Source: Fasciolopsis buskii
Lineage: Eukaryota > Platyhelminthes > Trematoda > Plagiorchiida > Fasciolidae
Direction: 5' to 3'
NCBI GenBank assembly: GCA_008360955.1
Contig: LUCM01001900.1
Coordinates: forward strand, 8,256 to 72,255
DNA: 64,000 nucleotides
Made by a program: the position numbers and the translations under genes. Every line of letters begins with the position of its first letter. Position 1 is the first letter of the stretch. The notes under the pieces are model-generated. The model was not told the DNA's origin and did no database searches. It saw only the letters and a list, made by a program, of their open reading frames with translations. Shown in pieces: positions 1 to 12,717 of the stretch.

Positions 1-26
1 TATATCTCAGTGTACGCCTTCGCAAC

Positions 27-79
<53 letters not shown>

Positions 80-558
80 GACTGGTCGGATTGTGATCGC
101 TGGGCTTGGGTTCGGACCATAAATATTTTATCACCAACCGATGGAACAATAATTAAAAGGGTTTTGTTCCAAAAGGATACCGATGATTGAATTTTATTGC
201 AATGTTACACGGGATTAGTTTTATGGGAAGATGTCCATCTGTTTCCTAATCACGAGATTAAAAAGTCCATTTACGTTTTTCTCCATAAACGCACGCAAAA
301 CTAAGAATAACGTTTAATTTCTAAACAGTGGTGATTTTTTATTCATGCATTGTGCGAGTAGGGTGAATGTCTGTTGGTCTAAAGGCTATCTTGCTGCTTG
401 TCCTAACCGAGAATCGATCAGGAAGTTAAAACTGCCGTGTCTGTCCCATTTGTTGTCTAATTCATGAGTTGGTACGCATCGAGCATGCTGTGATCCGGTT
501 CATTTTTGTCAGTTAACTAATTATATCATTCCCTTCTTGTAATCCTTTTTTCGAACAG
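1..558 (+). other. Upstream Robo intron, 3' part
   Basis: Non-coding sequence ending in the acceptor at 557-558. Apart from the AT run at 31-72 I see no gene or recognisable mobile element. The exons for the Robo immunoglobulin and earlier FN3 domains must lie upstream of the window. Confidence 0.7.
31..72. repeat. AT dinucleotide microsatellite
   Basis: Uninterrupted (AT)21. Confidence 0.95.
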
Positions 559-1746
559 GTCCCAGCTGATGCGGTCACCCGTGACATATTTGGCTTAAGT
601 CCTCATGTGGAATACACAGTCTACCTTGCAGGTGTTACCTGTCGGGGCGAGGGTGTTCGTGGCGCTGGATTTCGCTTACCTCCAGCTATATCTCTCTGGC
701 GTAAGACACACGGAACCGAGTTTTCAGAACTGGATGTTATTTCAGATTCCAGTTTTTATTTTCCTCCTTGGGCATATGGAATTATCGCTGGAGTCGTATT
801 GTTTTGGATCCTGATTGGTTTGTTAGCTCCACTGCTGGGACGCCGCTCCTCCAACAAACGAGGGGCTATTACTTCGTTCACAACACGTAACAAAACCAAT
901 ACGCCTGATCACCGGAAGCCGTTATCTAAACTGTCTCTTCCCTCTTGTAATTGGTGCGCTTGGAATGAATCTGTACGGCCAGATCGGACAACCGATACAA
1001 AAAGTCAGTCCTCAGTAGACGACACAGTTGTTCGAAGGACCGAAATGGGACATGACTTCGCTTTGTCTCCTGCCTTCTCAGAAAATCATGTCGAAATGAC
1101 CACACTTCTGCAACGCACAATAGATCCGCAAACTTCGTCCAACCCATCAGAACGCACATCCACTGAACGCCAAAGCAAACAGTCCGATTTGCGACGCGCG
1201 GTTCTCTCTAATGCAAGCCGAAGTCAGTCGATTCCGAAACTTTCTATTGCATCCTCGAAACCGGATTTCAACTCATCCATCCTAATTCCAGAGGATAATG
1301 CCGAGGTATATGCAAACAGTGATCCATCGGTTATATCGCATCCACGGAGTCCGTCTCCAACAAATATTGCTTCTTCACCGTCCGTTCAGAACAATCAGGG
1401 GTTCACCTTGAATCCGGCATTAGCAAAGCCACAGCTTCCGGACTCAATAAATGTTCCGTTTCCTTTACCGCCGGCTTATCAAGCAGACGGTGCACTCACG
1501 GTTACTGATGACCCATCGGATACCATTATCAATCGGAATCCGATTTCTGACTACATTGGGTCGACTTATTCGCATGGAACACAAGCATATCCAAATGTTC
1601 AAAACAGTTTGCATGATGACGTAGTTCCTCCGTATGCCAGCTGCGCCGTTCTGCCGGATTCCGGACGTACATTTTCTGGTTCTTTTGCTGTACAGCTACC
1701 CGGATCCACTCAACAACGAGGCAATTTCTTCGTTCCCGACGGATTT
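559..1746 (+). CDS. robo: Roundabout-like receptor, exon with FN3 end, transmembrane helix and CC0/CC1-like motif
   Basis: This is an internal coding exon of 396 codons. The acceptor is TTTTTTCGAACAG at 546-558 and the donor is GTGAGT at 1747; both borders are phase 0. The first ~40 residues are the last strands of a fibronectin type III domain (LSPHVEYTVYLAGV, then a GEG turn). After a short linker there is one hydrophobic helix (residues ~72-93, nt ~772-837, core GIIAGVVLFWILIGLL), followed by a basic stop-transfer stretch (GRRSSNKR). The rest is a Ser/Thr/Pro-rich, disordered-looking cytoplasmic region. Near its end PPYASCAVLPDSG (nt ~1627-1665) resembles the tyrosine-containing CC0/CC1 motif of Robo receptors, a known phosphorylation and adaptor site. 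The family call also rests on the proline motif in the next exon. Other FN3 receptors such as neogenin/DCC are less likely because their P-motifs are not seen. Reading through the donor gives a stop at 1834-1836. Confidence 0.85.
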
Positions 1747-4156
1747 GTGAGTGAATTTCTGATATCTCCCTTTTCATTTTTTTCTCAAATAACTACTGAT
1801 TTGATTTCGCATCATCGGGCAACCTGTACAGGATGACGTTAAGCTATCATTTCGCCTGGTGTGCAATGATACCAATAATTGGGAACAATACCTACTTATT
1901 TTCATAGTTCTTGGTCACCATCATGTGCTCGCATGTGTTGTTTCAGCACCCTTGGTTAAAAGAAATGGAGGATTGTTGAAATCAGTACTATTGTTTTTGA
2001 ATGTCTAACCGCTTGCTGTTGATTCCGCTGGCCTGTTTGGAATTGTTGTCCTCCCAATCATTTATGTTAAACTTTTTGCATTTACTTGTTTTTGTCCTCT
2101 ACTTCATCTTCTCTCACTAACGAATTTATTGTATACTTGAAACCACCGAGATGCATTGAGTGGTACAGTTTTCAGCAATCCCATTTCGTTAATCACTCAT
2201 GGAACAATCGTTCCAGTTTGACAATATTGTGATTTTTACTAATGGAAATTGTGACCTAATTGTGGTAACCACAAGTTTTACGTTGCCCTTCTCGCCTCGA
2301 CGTATTCATAACTAATTGTTACTCCTATAATTGTTGGATATCAGGCAACAACTGTGCTAATCCGAGATGATCTTCATTGAAATCAAAACGTTGGTGCTTA
2401 AAATTGTATCGATTCCAACCTCGGGAAAACAAAGTTTCAGTTGTTACTGTTGAAACATCGTGCAAATCGAAATCGCAGCCATAGTAGTTTCACCAAACTC
2501 AATTTTTCCGCACCCGTCTCCTGAGAATTCGTTTTTATTCTTCAAAGTAAAATGTCACTTATCAATATCAACTTAAATTTTATTTAAAATTTCCTCAATC
2601 GAATTGTCCTTAGTTGCTTACATTTGCTCTATTGTGTACAATTGTGCTGGCTAATCCGCTAATGTCAAGTGGTTTTTCCCTTTCTAATCCAAATTGCCAT
2701 CAGGTCAATTTAAATTGAACAGTTCCTGATAACCCAACGGTGTGAATCCCTTCGTAGGTATTTTCCAATCATTAGAAAAAGTATTTTCATGTAAAACACC
2801 TACTGACTAACGGACGAAAGTTGTAACCCACACTCATCTTACGGGGACTAGCGTATTGTCCAGGTAACGGGTTTTTCATCAGTTTTTAGTTTATCGTTAT
2901 TTTGTCATCAGTGTGAATGTGTCAGGTGGAATCTGACCAACCTAAGTCGGTTCCTCTCACAACTGTCCCCTCTGCACGATTTTTGTGATCCGTTTCAACC
3001 GGCACAAGAAGCTGGTCTCAGATGGTTTTTTCTTGAGACCTGTTTACTGATGATGCAGCCCAGGTAGTTATTTGGGTTGATTTTTTTCTAAAATTAGCAA
3101 CTTTTAGCATTCGTTTTCCTTGTAAGTACGTCCTCCTTTGATTCCTCCATCTTCAAAAAACGCTTAATTAGTTACTGCACCGACCACGGGAATTCAAGCC
3201 TCAGTACAGTAGCCTTGAAATTCCTGCCAGCTATCCGAAATCGTGTCTTAAAGTCGTTGCTTTTTGCGCTGGTCGAATACGCCCCAGTGAAATCTTTACG
3301 CTATTACAGGTCCTCCAGTGCTGATCAAGGAGCCAGTAACCGGCTTGAAATAGTTGCTGGACTATTAGAGTAGAATTATATAGAGAACTGACACGATAGG
3401 AATGGGAAACAAACGATAGAAAAACAAGTTTTTGGCTTCTTTTTCATCTTACCTATTTTGAGATTTCTGTTTTGCTTTTTTGTTCTTTACGGAACACGAA
3501 TTCTGTTGACAAACCATACAGCACTCGCGCCAGTGTATTTGACTCTGAACCATGTCTCTCAGCGTCTTCAACAAGCGAGAGCTCTCATCTTGTGGTCCCT
3601 AACCAGGACGTCGGAAAACCAACCGATTCCAAAACAGAAGCCAATTTCTTCATACATCGCCCGATACAGAGAATGCTTTTTTAATCATTGATCCACATCT
3701 AACCTCTACACAACCAAACGCTATCTGAAAGACAGAAGACAGAAGCCAGTGCAAACGAGCCGGTGCTCGGTTGATCGGTTCGTGTGCATTTTCTGGGAGA
3801 CCGTGACTGGTTAGTGGAATACGACAAGAAGCAATGGCCTTATTTAATTAGCGAGCCACACTCGACACATCACAGTCCCATCAGCAGACTCTTGCGGTAT
3901 TTTCTTAGGGGGAATGCTTATTAAGCAAAAAAATCACACCCTCAAAACTTCCACTGTTTGCTCGCGGTCACTTATTCAACAGGCGTGAGTCCACTTTGTT
4001 CACGGTCAACCGGCAAAACGGTGGCCTTTTACTTATCCGTAACCTGGGGACGCTTCCGGTAGCATACGGCTTTTCTCTGAATCCCCATTGGGACTCGGTT
4101 CAGGACCGAATGGTGAAATAAACTAAAACCAATTGCATATCAAAATTTTTATACGA

Positions 4157-4392
4157 TATGTTTAATGCATAAGTTTAGTTGACGGAGCATGCCCAGTAGC
4201 CCTCCAACGGGCACTTCACGGAGAAGGATAACCGGAAACCATGACCCTGAAACTTGAAGGGGTTTGGAACCACAGGGTCCCAGTGAACCAGGCATGGTGA
4301 GTAACTGAACGACAGCAAATCGGCGTCCACCACCAAGGTGATCGGATGATCTGGGACTCAATCTTTTGCTTGTCGTCAGTCAGAAAGTGATA
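4157..4392 (-). mobile_element. SINE copy 1 (tRNA-derived family)
   Basis: The body is clearly homologous to the copy at 5985-6240: shared blocks include accatgaccctgaaacttg, ggtttggaaccac and gccgatttgctgtc (read on either strand). The tRNA-like head lies at the right end and is degraded. The copy sits directly beyond the 3' end of the minus-strand LINE at 4400-4990. Confidence 0.7.
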
Positions 4393-4399
4393 ACTCAAG

Positions 4400-4990
4400 G
4401 AAGAAATGTTTCAATTGCTAGATGGCCTCTGGCTCCGCCATTGAGCCATGTCATGTTTCTTCTAACTGTCGCCTTAGGGAATCTCGTAAAACCCAAACTC
4501 GCTGTTCAACTGGATTCAAACAAACCAGTTCACTAATCAGTTTCCATATCGTTTTGCCTTGTGATCGACTGCTCACGTCGACCCATCTTCTAACCACTAC
4601 TTGCCTCAGACTACAGAATGCAACCAGGCAGGCGTTATGTTGGCGTGCGCAAAAGATGATCATGTCACCATAATCTAATCGGATTCAGTGCCTCTCCTGA
4701 CGACCGAATCCTAGGACACGGTAACTTACGTTTGACGTCTGAGTTACTGAGACAATTATCCCACTACATTCTACTGATATAGCTAAGACACACAGATTGT
4801 TTTCGTGAATCTGTCCGCAATGGCCATGTTTCTGGGTCGTACAGCAAAAACAAGGTTACTACTGCTACGTGCACTCGACGTCTGACCAATAGCCGAGTGT
4901 CAGGCCAACACCGGATGCCTCAACTTGGCAAAGCCAACCAATCATCTTATATGTACGACGGCACTTCGTTCGAAGTTTGATCGTCTGATG
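4400..4990 (-). mobile_element. RTE-type LINE relic, 3' part
   Basis: On the minus strand, broken frames give the C-terminal region seen in the other LINE copies of this window: LLYDPETWPLRTDS (around 4830), then the downstream block ending in NMTWLNGG near the element 3' end. Stops and frameshifts are frequent, so the copy is dead. The 5' border is unclear because the 5000-5270 region is too diverged for me to place. Its 3' end abuts the SINE copy at 4157-4392. Family assignment rests on peptide similarity to known RTE elements and on similarity to the copies at 29 kb and 53 kb. Confidence 0.65.
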
Positions 4991-5984
4991 AGATGTAACG
5001 ATAACTCAGCTTGATGAAAAAAAGTTACAGTATTTTCCAAATCTGCACTGCAGATCAAGTACAAAATGCCACCCAAGTGTGAAACTGACAGCGTTCAGGG
5101 AATCTGTCTTGACCAAATTAGAAACCCTTAACCAAAGTTGTACTACTGTGGTATCGGTCAGACAGTCTCCCCGTGAATAACCACGAACCATCCTTTGGGA
5201 TGTTAACCTGTTAGACTTACCGTACACTAATTGATCCGTTTCGCGTAAGTCATCGACAACAGCGACCAAAGTTTATGCATCTTGCCACATTTGTCTTCTT
5301 CCCGCTCTTCATAACTGCGCAGTGCAAATGCAGTCCTTGGATATTCTAGTCTAAAGACTAGAAGGTATATTAGTAACGGTCAGTTGTATGCAGTTCTTCG
5401 CTTCCAGCGAACCGCTAGCACTAAATCTACTCGGTTGGTGAATGACACTACCCCTAATTCCCCGCCTCCTCCGGGTACTGCAACTCTTTTGCTTCGTAAA
5501 CATTTCCAGGATGAACTTCACTGTTGACTCAAATCCATCCGCCCACGCGATTCCATGAAAGAAACAATAGTTGTTTCTGTATAGCCTTTCTCACTTCCGG
5601 TGATTTGAGAGGACGTCGCATTCCTCTGTCTAATGCACCTCGTATTGTGTTCTATGTGGACTTCCTAGTTAGGGTGGCGATTCTAAAAGTGAGTTAACCC
5701 AGAGGTTGCGTTTGGCCCCAGTTAATTTATCTCAACGTCCCTTTTAGGGTCCTAGAAATAAGGACTTGCTTTGCCCAAAGACATTGACGAATAAGCTCAG
5801 AACCTAGCTCATTGCAGTCAGTCCAGTGCGGGTTTCTTGAAAATCAATCTAATCTCATATTGTAATAGAAAAAATGTATATTGAAGCGAAGAATTTTGCT
5901 TGCATTTGCACTCCCATCTTGCGATATTCTGCGTTTTGTAGCGTGCCAGAGCGAAAATTTAGTAGATTAAAATGGCTTATCTAA

Positions 5985-6240
5985 TGACATGATTGGGGCA
6001 TGAGTTTAGTGGAAGGGGTATGTCCCGTAGTCCCCAAGGGCCACTGCACGGGAGGGATAGCCGGAAACTATGGCCCTGAAACTTGAAGTGGCCTAGAACC
6101 ACACAAGCTCTCACTATCCCAGATGTGGTAAGGAGCCGGACGCCAGCGAGTTGCCGTCTGCTATCAAAGTGACCGGGCGATCTAAGATTCAAACCTCCCA
6201 CAATTTTGCTGACAAGCGTTTAATCCACTTCATTACCGGT
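5985..6240 (-). mobile_element. SINE copy 2, near full length
   Basis: About 255 bp. On the minus strand it begins with a tRNA-like head: AGTGGATTAAACGC resembles an A box, and GGTTTGAATC (B box consensus GGTTCGANTC with one change) follows about 35 bp later. The body and a tail ending near atgaca at 5985 come next. It aligns along its whole length with copies 1 and 5. Confidence 0.75.
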
Positions 6241-7189
6241 CTCGATATACATAGCGGAACAATGGAATCGTTTCCTCATTCTGAAGGCATACTTTTCTTA
6301 ATAGTTCAGGATCTGAATGCGGATATATCCACTGCAATGGTGGGAAGAATAATTTCTTGCGCGTTTGCCATGAAAAATGCTTGTTGCTGGTTTTGTCCCA
6401 GAAACTTTTTGTATTTAATCCCACCTTATTCAAACTCGTTATGTATATAGGAAACATGGTAGTTTTTTCGTGATTTATTGCTCCAGCCTCGACTGAATCA
6501 CTTTGAATTTGTTCTTTCCGGAAATATGTGACTTCCTCATGGTCCCTCATTCTTTCTTTTCTTATGGTTTGTCATTTTAGTTATTAAACGTCGTATCTCA
6601 CTGAGCTCGTTTGTTTGTACTTGTGGGCCTACAGTTTTTTGTTTAAACAGGTGAAACAATTTTCACTGGAAGCTGTGCGTCAAAAGATTACCCAATAACA
6701 TTTCATCTTGAGACTCGTTTTACCTGACCGTTGTCGTCCGGTTATGTGGATTGCAATCTCACCAAAAATAGCTGGAATTGAAATATGTATTGCATGAAAA
6801 TAGCCTGGGAAGCACTAGGAATGTACAAGTAGTGCGCATGCGAGAACACTACCAGTGGCAAAATGCCGTCAAATTTTACAATCCTTTAACTGTTTGCGGG
6901 ATTGACATCTTGATTTCACTCGGTGAAAATAAGCTTACGTTTCGGTAACTCCCAGGTAACCTTCGCCAATCCGGCCTTACATTTCACTTTGAAAGCTATC
7001 TTCAGTTACTTGCGGCAACCGAAGCGGCGGATTATTTTCGTCCAGGCCGGGAACGCCTAAGAAACCACCGAAAATATATAGCCATTAGTACCTCTGACTA
7101 CCGATTCAAGTCGTGAATCCGCTAATAATGTTACAGATAATCATAATCTTTAATTTCTGCGACAGCCCTCAAACAGTAATGGATCGCGT

Positions 7190-8870
7190 CCCCAAAGGGA
7201 TATGCTCATCGTAGCGGGAACTCCCGGATACTTGTACAAGGTACCTCGACACTCTACATTCTCGGGCAATTCGGTCTGGATCAGCGCTTTGAAAATGGCG
7301 ACTGGCTCATCAACTTCTCTGACTGTACATAACCAACACAAGATCCCAGCAACCCAGGAGAACCTTCCGACATGGTATTACAATGATGGTAAAAAAAGCT
7401 CATCACGATACCTTTCGTCAGTATATTAATGTTGGTCGCATCGTGATGCCCAGGCAAGTAACAGGGGAGGTTCAGATTATGTGTTGGATGGAATCCCGAC
7501 GGAAGTCTATAAGGTATGCCTTCCGCTGGTTACCGAGCCTTTTCATACCCTGCTCCGGTTGATTTGGAAATCAGAAAAATACCCAACCGACTGGAATGCA
7601 TTTGTTTTGTTCCCACTTCCCAAAAGAGGCCAAACAACCGGTATCAGTCTTTTAGGCATGGTTGCAGAGGCTTTCACCCAGCTTGTGCTGAATCGCTTTC
7701 GCTGCATCGAGATATTCATGCACTCGACCCGGAAATTGGTTGCATTGACGAACTGTTCATCCTTCGCAGGATTCTGGGACATCAAGAAATTCCAACGTCC
7801 CATCGCCACATGCTTCGTTGACTTTCGGGTCGCGTTCAGTTCAATCGTTCATGAGGGATTGTTGAGCGTAGTGCCTGCAGACGATATTCCATCCAAACTA
7901 GTCCGTCTGATGAAATCATACTATACTGAAATAAAAGCACCTGTTCGGCTTATGATGAATAGTCTCATTCATTCGAACTAGTCTGCAGTACGACAAGAGT
8001 CTCCGTTACCTCTAATCCTGTTCACGTTTGCTGTTTGGATTATACAACGTGCAGCGAATGGTTGTCAGGGTGTTCAAGTTATACTGCAGACCTCGAATTC
8101 GCGGACGACTTAGTGATGCTCTGAGAGAACCTGATCACTATTAAAGTGGCTCTCGAGCGTGTTGTCGAATGTTCATAGGGAATTGGTCTTGGGATTAATA
8201 CCACCAAAACCAAAATGCTCGTTACACCAGATAGTCATGCAAATCGAGCCCCACACCTAGTCAACCAGACAGCTAAAGTTGTCCCAGATTTAACGAATCC
8301 CGACACCATCCTACCGAACGGACAAGCTGGGGATGAGGCCAAGCAATGGATTAACGCTGCCCGAACTGCAACTGCGCTACGCTCCCTGGCGACGGAACGA
8401 TATCAGTCTCAACCGAGCTCAGGATTTTTAATGCAGCGGTCTAACCAGTCTTTACGATTGTGAAACCTGGCCAATAAGAGCTGAGAATATCAAACGAATA
8501 GAGTTTTGATCACTGTTTTGAAAGTAACCTGGCACGGCAGAATTCCCAACGAAATAATTCGAAATCGGTTCCAGGTTGCCCGTCTTGCAGTGCATATACA
8601 CATCCGCCGACTTCGTAAACTGGCCCAAGGCTCCAATCGGAAATTGTCCTGGCAGCATCGACGAGGAGGACAACGGAAAACCTAGCTAGATACCGGTTTC
8701 GAAGACGTTAATCAACTTGGCCTTTGTCTGGTGTACGACACTCGCCAGTAGAAATTGAACTCTATCGATTTATGCCATGAACTTGCTGTTAACCGCCAAG
8801 CATGGGCAGCTGTGATCAGAGACATTCATGAAGCCGACTTATCTTCTTCAATGGTCCAGTTGCAGTAAAG
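7190..8870 (+). mobile_element. RTE-type LINE relic with endonuclease, RT and C-terminal parts
   Basis: Three blocks lie in order. First is an AP-type endonuclease fragment (around 7255-7330, GQFGLDQRFENGDWLINF). Second is reverse transcriptase from about 7480 (LDGIPTEVYK, then ATCFVDFRVAFSSI), with the catalytic box readable as DLEFADDLVML near 8092-8124. Third is the C-terminal region (GLGINTTKTKML near 8190; RRLRKLAQGSNRKLSWQHR near 8605-8665). A deletion joins the endonuclease to the RT around 7430-7480. Multiple stops and shifts make it non-functional. It is the most complete RT relic here: the longest open piece is 166 codons (7481-7981), against roughly 1000 residues for an intact element of this type. 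Confidence 0.8.
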
Positions 8871-11374
8871 TAATATAAAAGTTTAACATTTTATTACTTG
8901 CCCGGTAGTGTTTATTATTCCAGTTAGTGAACCGTCGGTGGAGGGTTTAAACTCCGGTTTAGTCAAACACAGACCCGACCACGTTGTGTACCTCATCCGT
9001 TGGTAGTATAAGTGTCTCAATTCTATGATATTCCTTTCCGAGTTCTTTTTATGTTTCATTGTCAGATCTATTTGTCAGTATCATTACAGTAGTCGAATTG
9101 CCTTACCATGAATTTCTATTGAATTTATAGTGAAAGCTGAGTTCGTGGACCATAGGATGATGTTAGTCGTCTTAACAATAAACGGTCATTGAACTGCCCG
9201 ATAATTTTGCATTGTGATGTCTTTCGATACCTCTATCCTCTAAGTCTAACTGTCTCTCGGTTTTTACGAGCAGTTGTCCTGTATGCTATTAAGGCAGGAA
9301 TATGCTTGATATCTTACAGAACCCAATAACGATTGGATTTATTTGGTTTTCACGATTACTTTCACCTTTTGTGTTGCTTCCTTTCTGCTGGATGGGTTAT
9401 TCGTCTTATTTGAGTCCAACCTTACCGATATTAATAACCGCTCAAAGGGACAGAGAAAACAAAAAATCAGTTGCATCTTGTAAAATTGTCCTAGATTGTT
9501 AGGAGTCCAGCGTGAGCAGTTTGAGCAGATATGCAAACGATAATGGAATCGTATGAATGTGCCTCTCGTCGTTCAGACACCTCCTTCATCTTCGGTGTTC
9601 TTCCTCTATCCAATTTACTCCATTTAGTTTTTGTTAGTCTGACGTATTTCTTACATTCAGTTCCTGAAATTGGTAACGATTCTCAGAAGACAATATTTGA
9701 AGTTACCCGAGACTACGACCGTTATACTCACCAATTCCCAATGATGTCTGCTTGCATAATATAAACAATGTTTTCACTCGCACGCTTTTTCCCTTTCTTT
9801 AGTCCTCCAGCGTTCTCGTCAGCTCAAATAAGTCAACAGTTTCAGAGTACTGTCCCTGGCATTTGGGAATAACAGACAAAGTAAACTGAGACTACGGGAT
9901 GTTGTCCGATGTGGAGGAATGCCTAAGTGACACTATTATTGTCTTGCCTATGATTTTGGAGCATCGCTGCTCATGCATGAATCGTTTGCGCTTTCGTTGT
10001 CACAGGACGAAACGTAGACTTCATCCACCTCTCCCACTTTTTGACAACGTAACTTTCCTCATTCATTCAACTGAACGAAGTCTTACTTCCGTGCCGATTC
10101 TCCAAATTCTCTATATCTCCCCTTACCCCTCCTGTCCGACGGCCTGCTTATCGTCCTCCAATCAAACGTTGTGTGTGTTCTTTGGGGTCATCGGACGTTG
10201 TCTGTTGGTAACCACCCATTGTTGGTAGTCTGTCGCAAACTTTGATACCATTGTCTGAATGTTAGGTTCTTGATTGCTGACCAGATAGTGAATCGCTTCA
10301 GCTATTGATTCCTAGATGTAGGCCTCCTTTCGTTCGCTTTGATTCCCCAGGGCCGATGAAATGCGATAAGTCAGTCTTCCTGCGGATGAATCAAATGCCC
10401 CGAATCAAACAAAATAGCCCTTTTGCCTTGATTTATTCGTTGGAAGTCAATGATTGCATTATTTCCTATTCACAGACTTTATCCTTTTCACTATATTCAC
10501 CAAAAATAAACTCAGCTACCAAGTCGCTATTGAGAATTTGTCACTTTTCGAACGTTGTACTCAAGTGCCGACAAAAATCAGTAACTGACAGTAGAAAAAA
10601 CGAGGCGGCTTCCAGCAGTGAATGGGGCGTACCGCTAAGATGCAGGTAGTTAACCAGAGCGCCTTCTCGTTCGGATACGATAAATGTTAATGCTTGCATG
10701 AATTTGGAAAATTTACATGTCGTTTTTCATTGCGGTTAGTATAGTTATATGTTAAATTTGGCGGGCCTTAGCCCATAACTCCTAATGATGCAGAAGCGAT
10801 AGCCGTGATATCGTGTTATGTACAACTGCATCAGGTCTCCACAAACCGCTTGTGCTACCTAGCTCGGTGGCCACTAAGTGCCCTGTCCACCACAAAATAA
10901 TAGGCATTGGTTGAATTTTTGTCCGTGATTATTAGGTTGGCAAATGGCGGGACTGCACCTTCACGCAATATGATGGTTTGCATGTCTTTCTGACCCAAAG
11001 AGCTAAAATTACTTAAGTCACGTTGCGCTTCGTTCATTGGGTGCATAGAGCAGTGCATTTGAACCGACGGTGAAACTGAAACCCATACAACAGGGGAAGC
11101 AAAACAGGAGAACGACAACGAATTCTTAGTTGATTGACCTAAAACTGCTCTCTCCTTGTTGCTCCGGCCACTTTACTTTGCTGCCTTTTGAATTGGAATT
11201 TTGATCCCAAAGAAAAGCGCTTCTGCGGCGTGGGCAGCCAAGGAGTATCGTTCTCACAAACACAAACACCTTTTTTGCGGATTCGTACTAACCCTGATTT
11301 TTCCAACATGCAAACCATGCGACGAGGTTAATTCATCTGAAAATAATGTAAATGGAAGTGCGGGAGACAAATGA

Positions 11375-12000
11375 AATGTGCTGCTTAATCCAAAGTGTGC
11401 ACTTCACTTGGGAAAACAAGTTGTCTTATTTAGGACTCTTGAAACTTTTAAAATAGACGTAATTGGATTGAAATGTGTGTTCAGCGAGAAGCGCTTCACT
11501 CAGGTTTGTTCTGGCCACAGACTATTTTTAACGAAGACGAGCTTTGATCACAAAAACAATACCGGATCATTTGATTCCCTCTAGGTTGGTCACATTGCCA
11601 TTGATCACCAGTGGTGTGAATCAGTCGAAGGTTGTCGATTATTCTAGTCAACGCTTGTAGACTCGGACCATGACTTCATCCAAGCTCGTCTTTGTTCGCG
11701 TCTAGTCTGTGGTCTCATGATCTAGATAACCATCTGTCCTAGACAACTGCTTCCAGATGATAACCTCCTGTTTGAGTTCCATTCAAGGTTTTCACTGCTG
11801 TTATCGACATAGTCGAATAACCAAAATTCGAGAAAACATTAGAAGTAAATCAGATAGGATTCGCACTAAGTGGCAGCCGCTGAATTCAGTGGCTCTGCTA
11901 GATACTGGCAGATCCGTGCTCCCAGTGCCACACACAATGGAATGCTCTTTTCGGGAAGTTCTGAATGCCTCCTTCAGCAAAACCAATAATCTGAGCTAGG
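11375..12000 (+). mobile_element. RTE-type LINE relic, endonuclease and linker part
   Basis: The frame from 11378 resembles the N-terminal endonuclease segment (FRTLETFKIDVIGLKCVFS). After a deletion it resumes at about 11585 as VGHIAIDHQWCESVEGC, and then SDHDFIQARL, which fits the conserved SDH motif of AP-type endonucleases. The linker to RT follows (LNSVALLDTGRSVLPV near 11880-11925). The RT itself is absent: the perfect inverted repeat begins right after it. Stops interrupt all frames, so this is a dead, 3'-truncated copy. Confidence 0.65.
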
Positions 12001-12052
12001 ACCAACACGTTTTTAAAGTCTGCTTTAAACGTTTGAAAAATCCCACTGAACA

Positions 12053-12396
12053 CATTGAGAACAACACAACGTGGCGAACAAGCTCGTTTTCAGTTATTCG
12101 TATTCATGCCAATACATAACATTAAATATGGTCTGGAGATGGTTCAAGGGAAATTGTCCGTTTGCATTCACATCAGTTCACAACTCTAAGAATGCGTCTG
12201 TGTGTATGTGTAATTGGTCAATTTGTCACACGATCAGGTTGTAGACCACTTGTTGGATAATGACAAGTGGGCCAGATGTGAATGCAAACGGACAATTTCC
12301 CTTGAACCATCTCCAGACCATATTTAATGTTATGTATTGGCATGAATACGAATAACTGAAAACGAGCTTGTTCGCCACGTTGTGTTGTTCTCAATG
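12053..12396. repeat. Perfect inverted repeat, 122-bp arms
   Basis: The left arm 12053-12174 and right arm 12275-12396 are exact reverse complements over all 122 bases, by direct reading. The spacer is 100 bp (12175-12274). A 12-bp direct repeat (gtttttaaagtc) occurs at 12009-12020 and again at 12396-12407. The arms code for nothing I recognise. Such a structure could be a foldback transposon, a recent inverted duplication, or an assembly artefact. Confidence 0.9.
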
Positions 12397-12699
12397 TTTT
12401 TAAAGTCATTGATGCAATGACGCGCTCCTGTTCTTGTGACGTCAGCGAGATGATTACAAGCAGTGGCAGATAAGGAAGTGCAACGAAATATAAATAACCT
12501 TGCGCTAACGGCAGTAACCGTTATTTTCATCACCCAATTGGTAGTATTGGTCTGCGAAAGCCGGATGTTAGTGAAGCTATCATAGACTCCGACGGCTCAC
12601 TGGTTCGCCCTCATGTTCGTCGTCTAGACCATTGGGCAGGCCAGTTCGACAAATGACCTCAAGTGAAATGCTGCAGGTAGACATCGGTGTTTCACCGAA

Positions 12700-12717
12700 G
12701 TATATATATATATATAC
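12700..12717. repeat. Short AT microsatellite
   Basis: About 16 bases of TA repeat. Confidence 0.8.

Noticed and set aside
85..130. Possible B-box-like gggttcgga near the window start
   Set aside because: No A box at the right distance and no match to the SINE body.
926..1777. Minus-strand frames at 926-1159 and 1529-1777
   Set aside because: Antisense shadows of the Robo transmembrane exon.
5330..5760. Stretch between SINE copies considered as another retroelement
   Set aside because: All frames broken and no block could be matched to the LINE copies or an LTR element.
10855..11118. 87-codon minus-strand frame considered as LTR-element pol
   Set aside because: One short stretch recalled retroelement sequence, but no catalytic motif or flanking element supports it.
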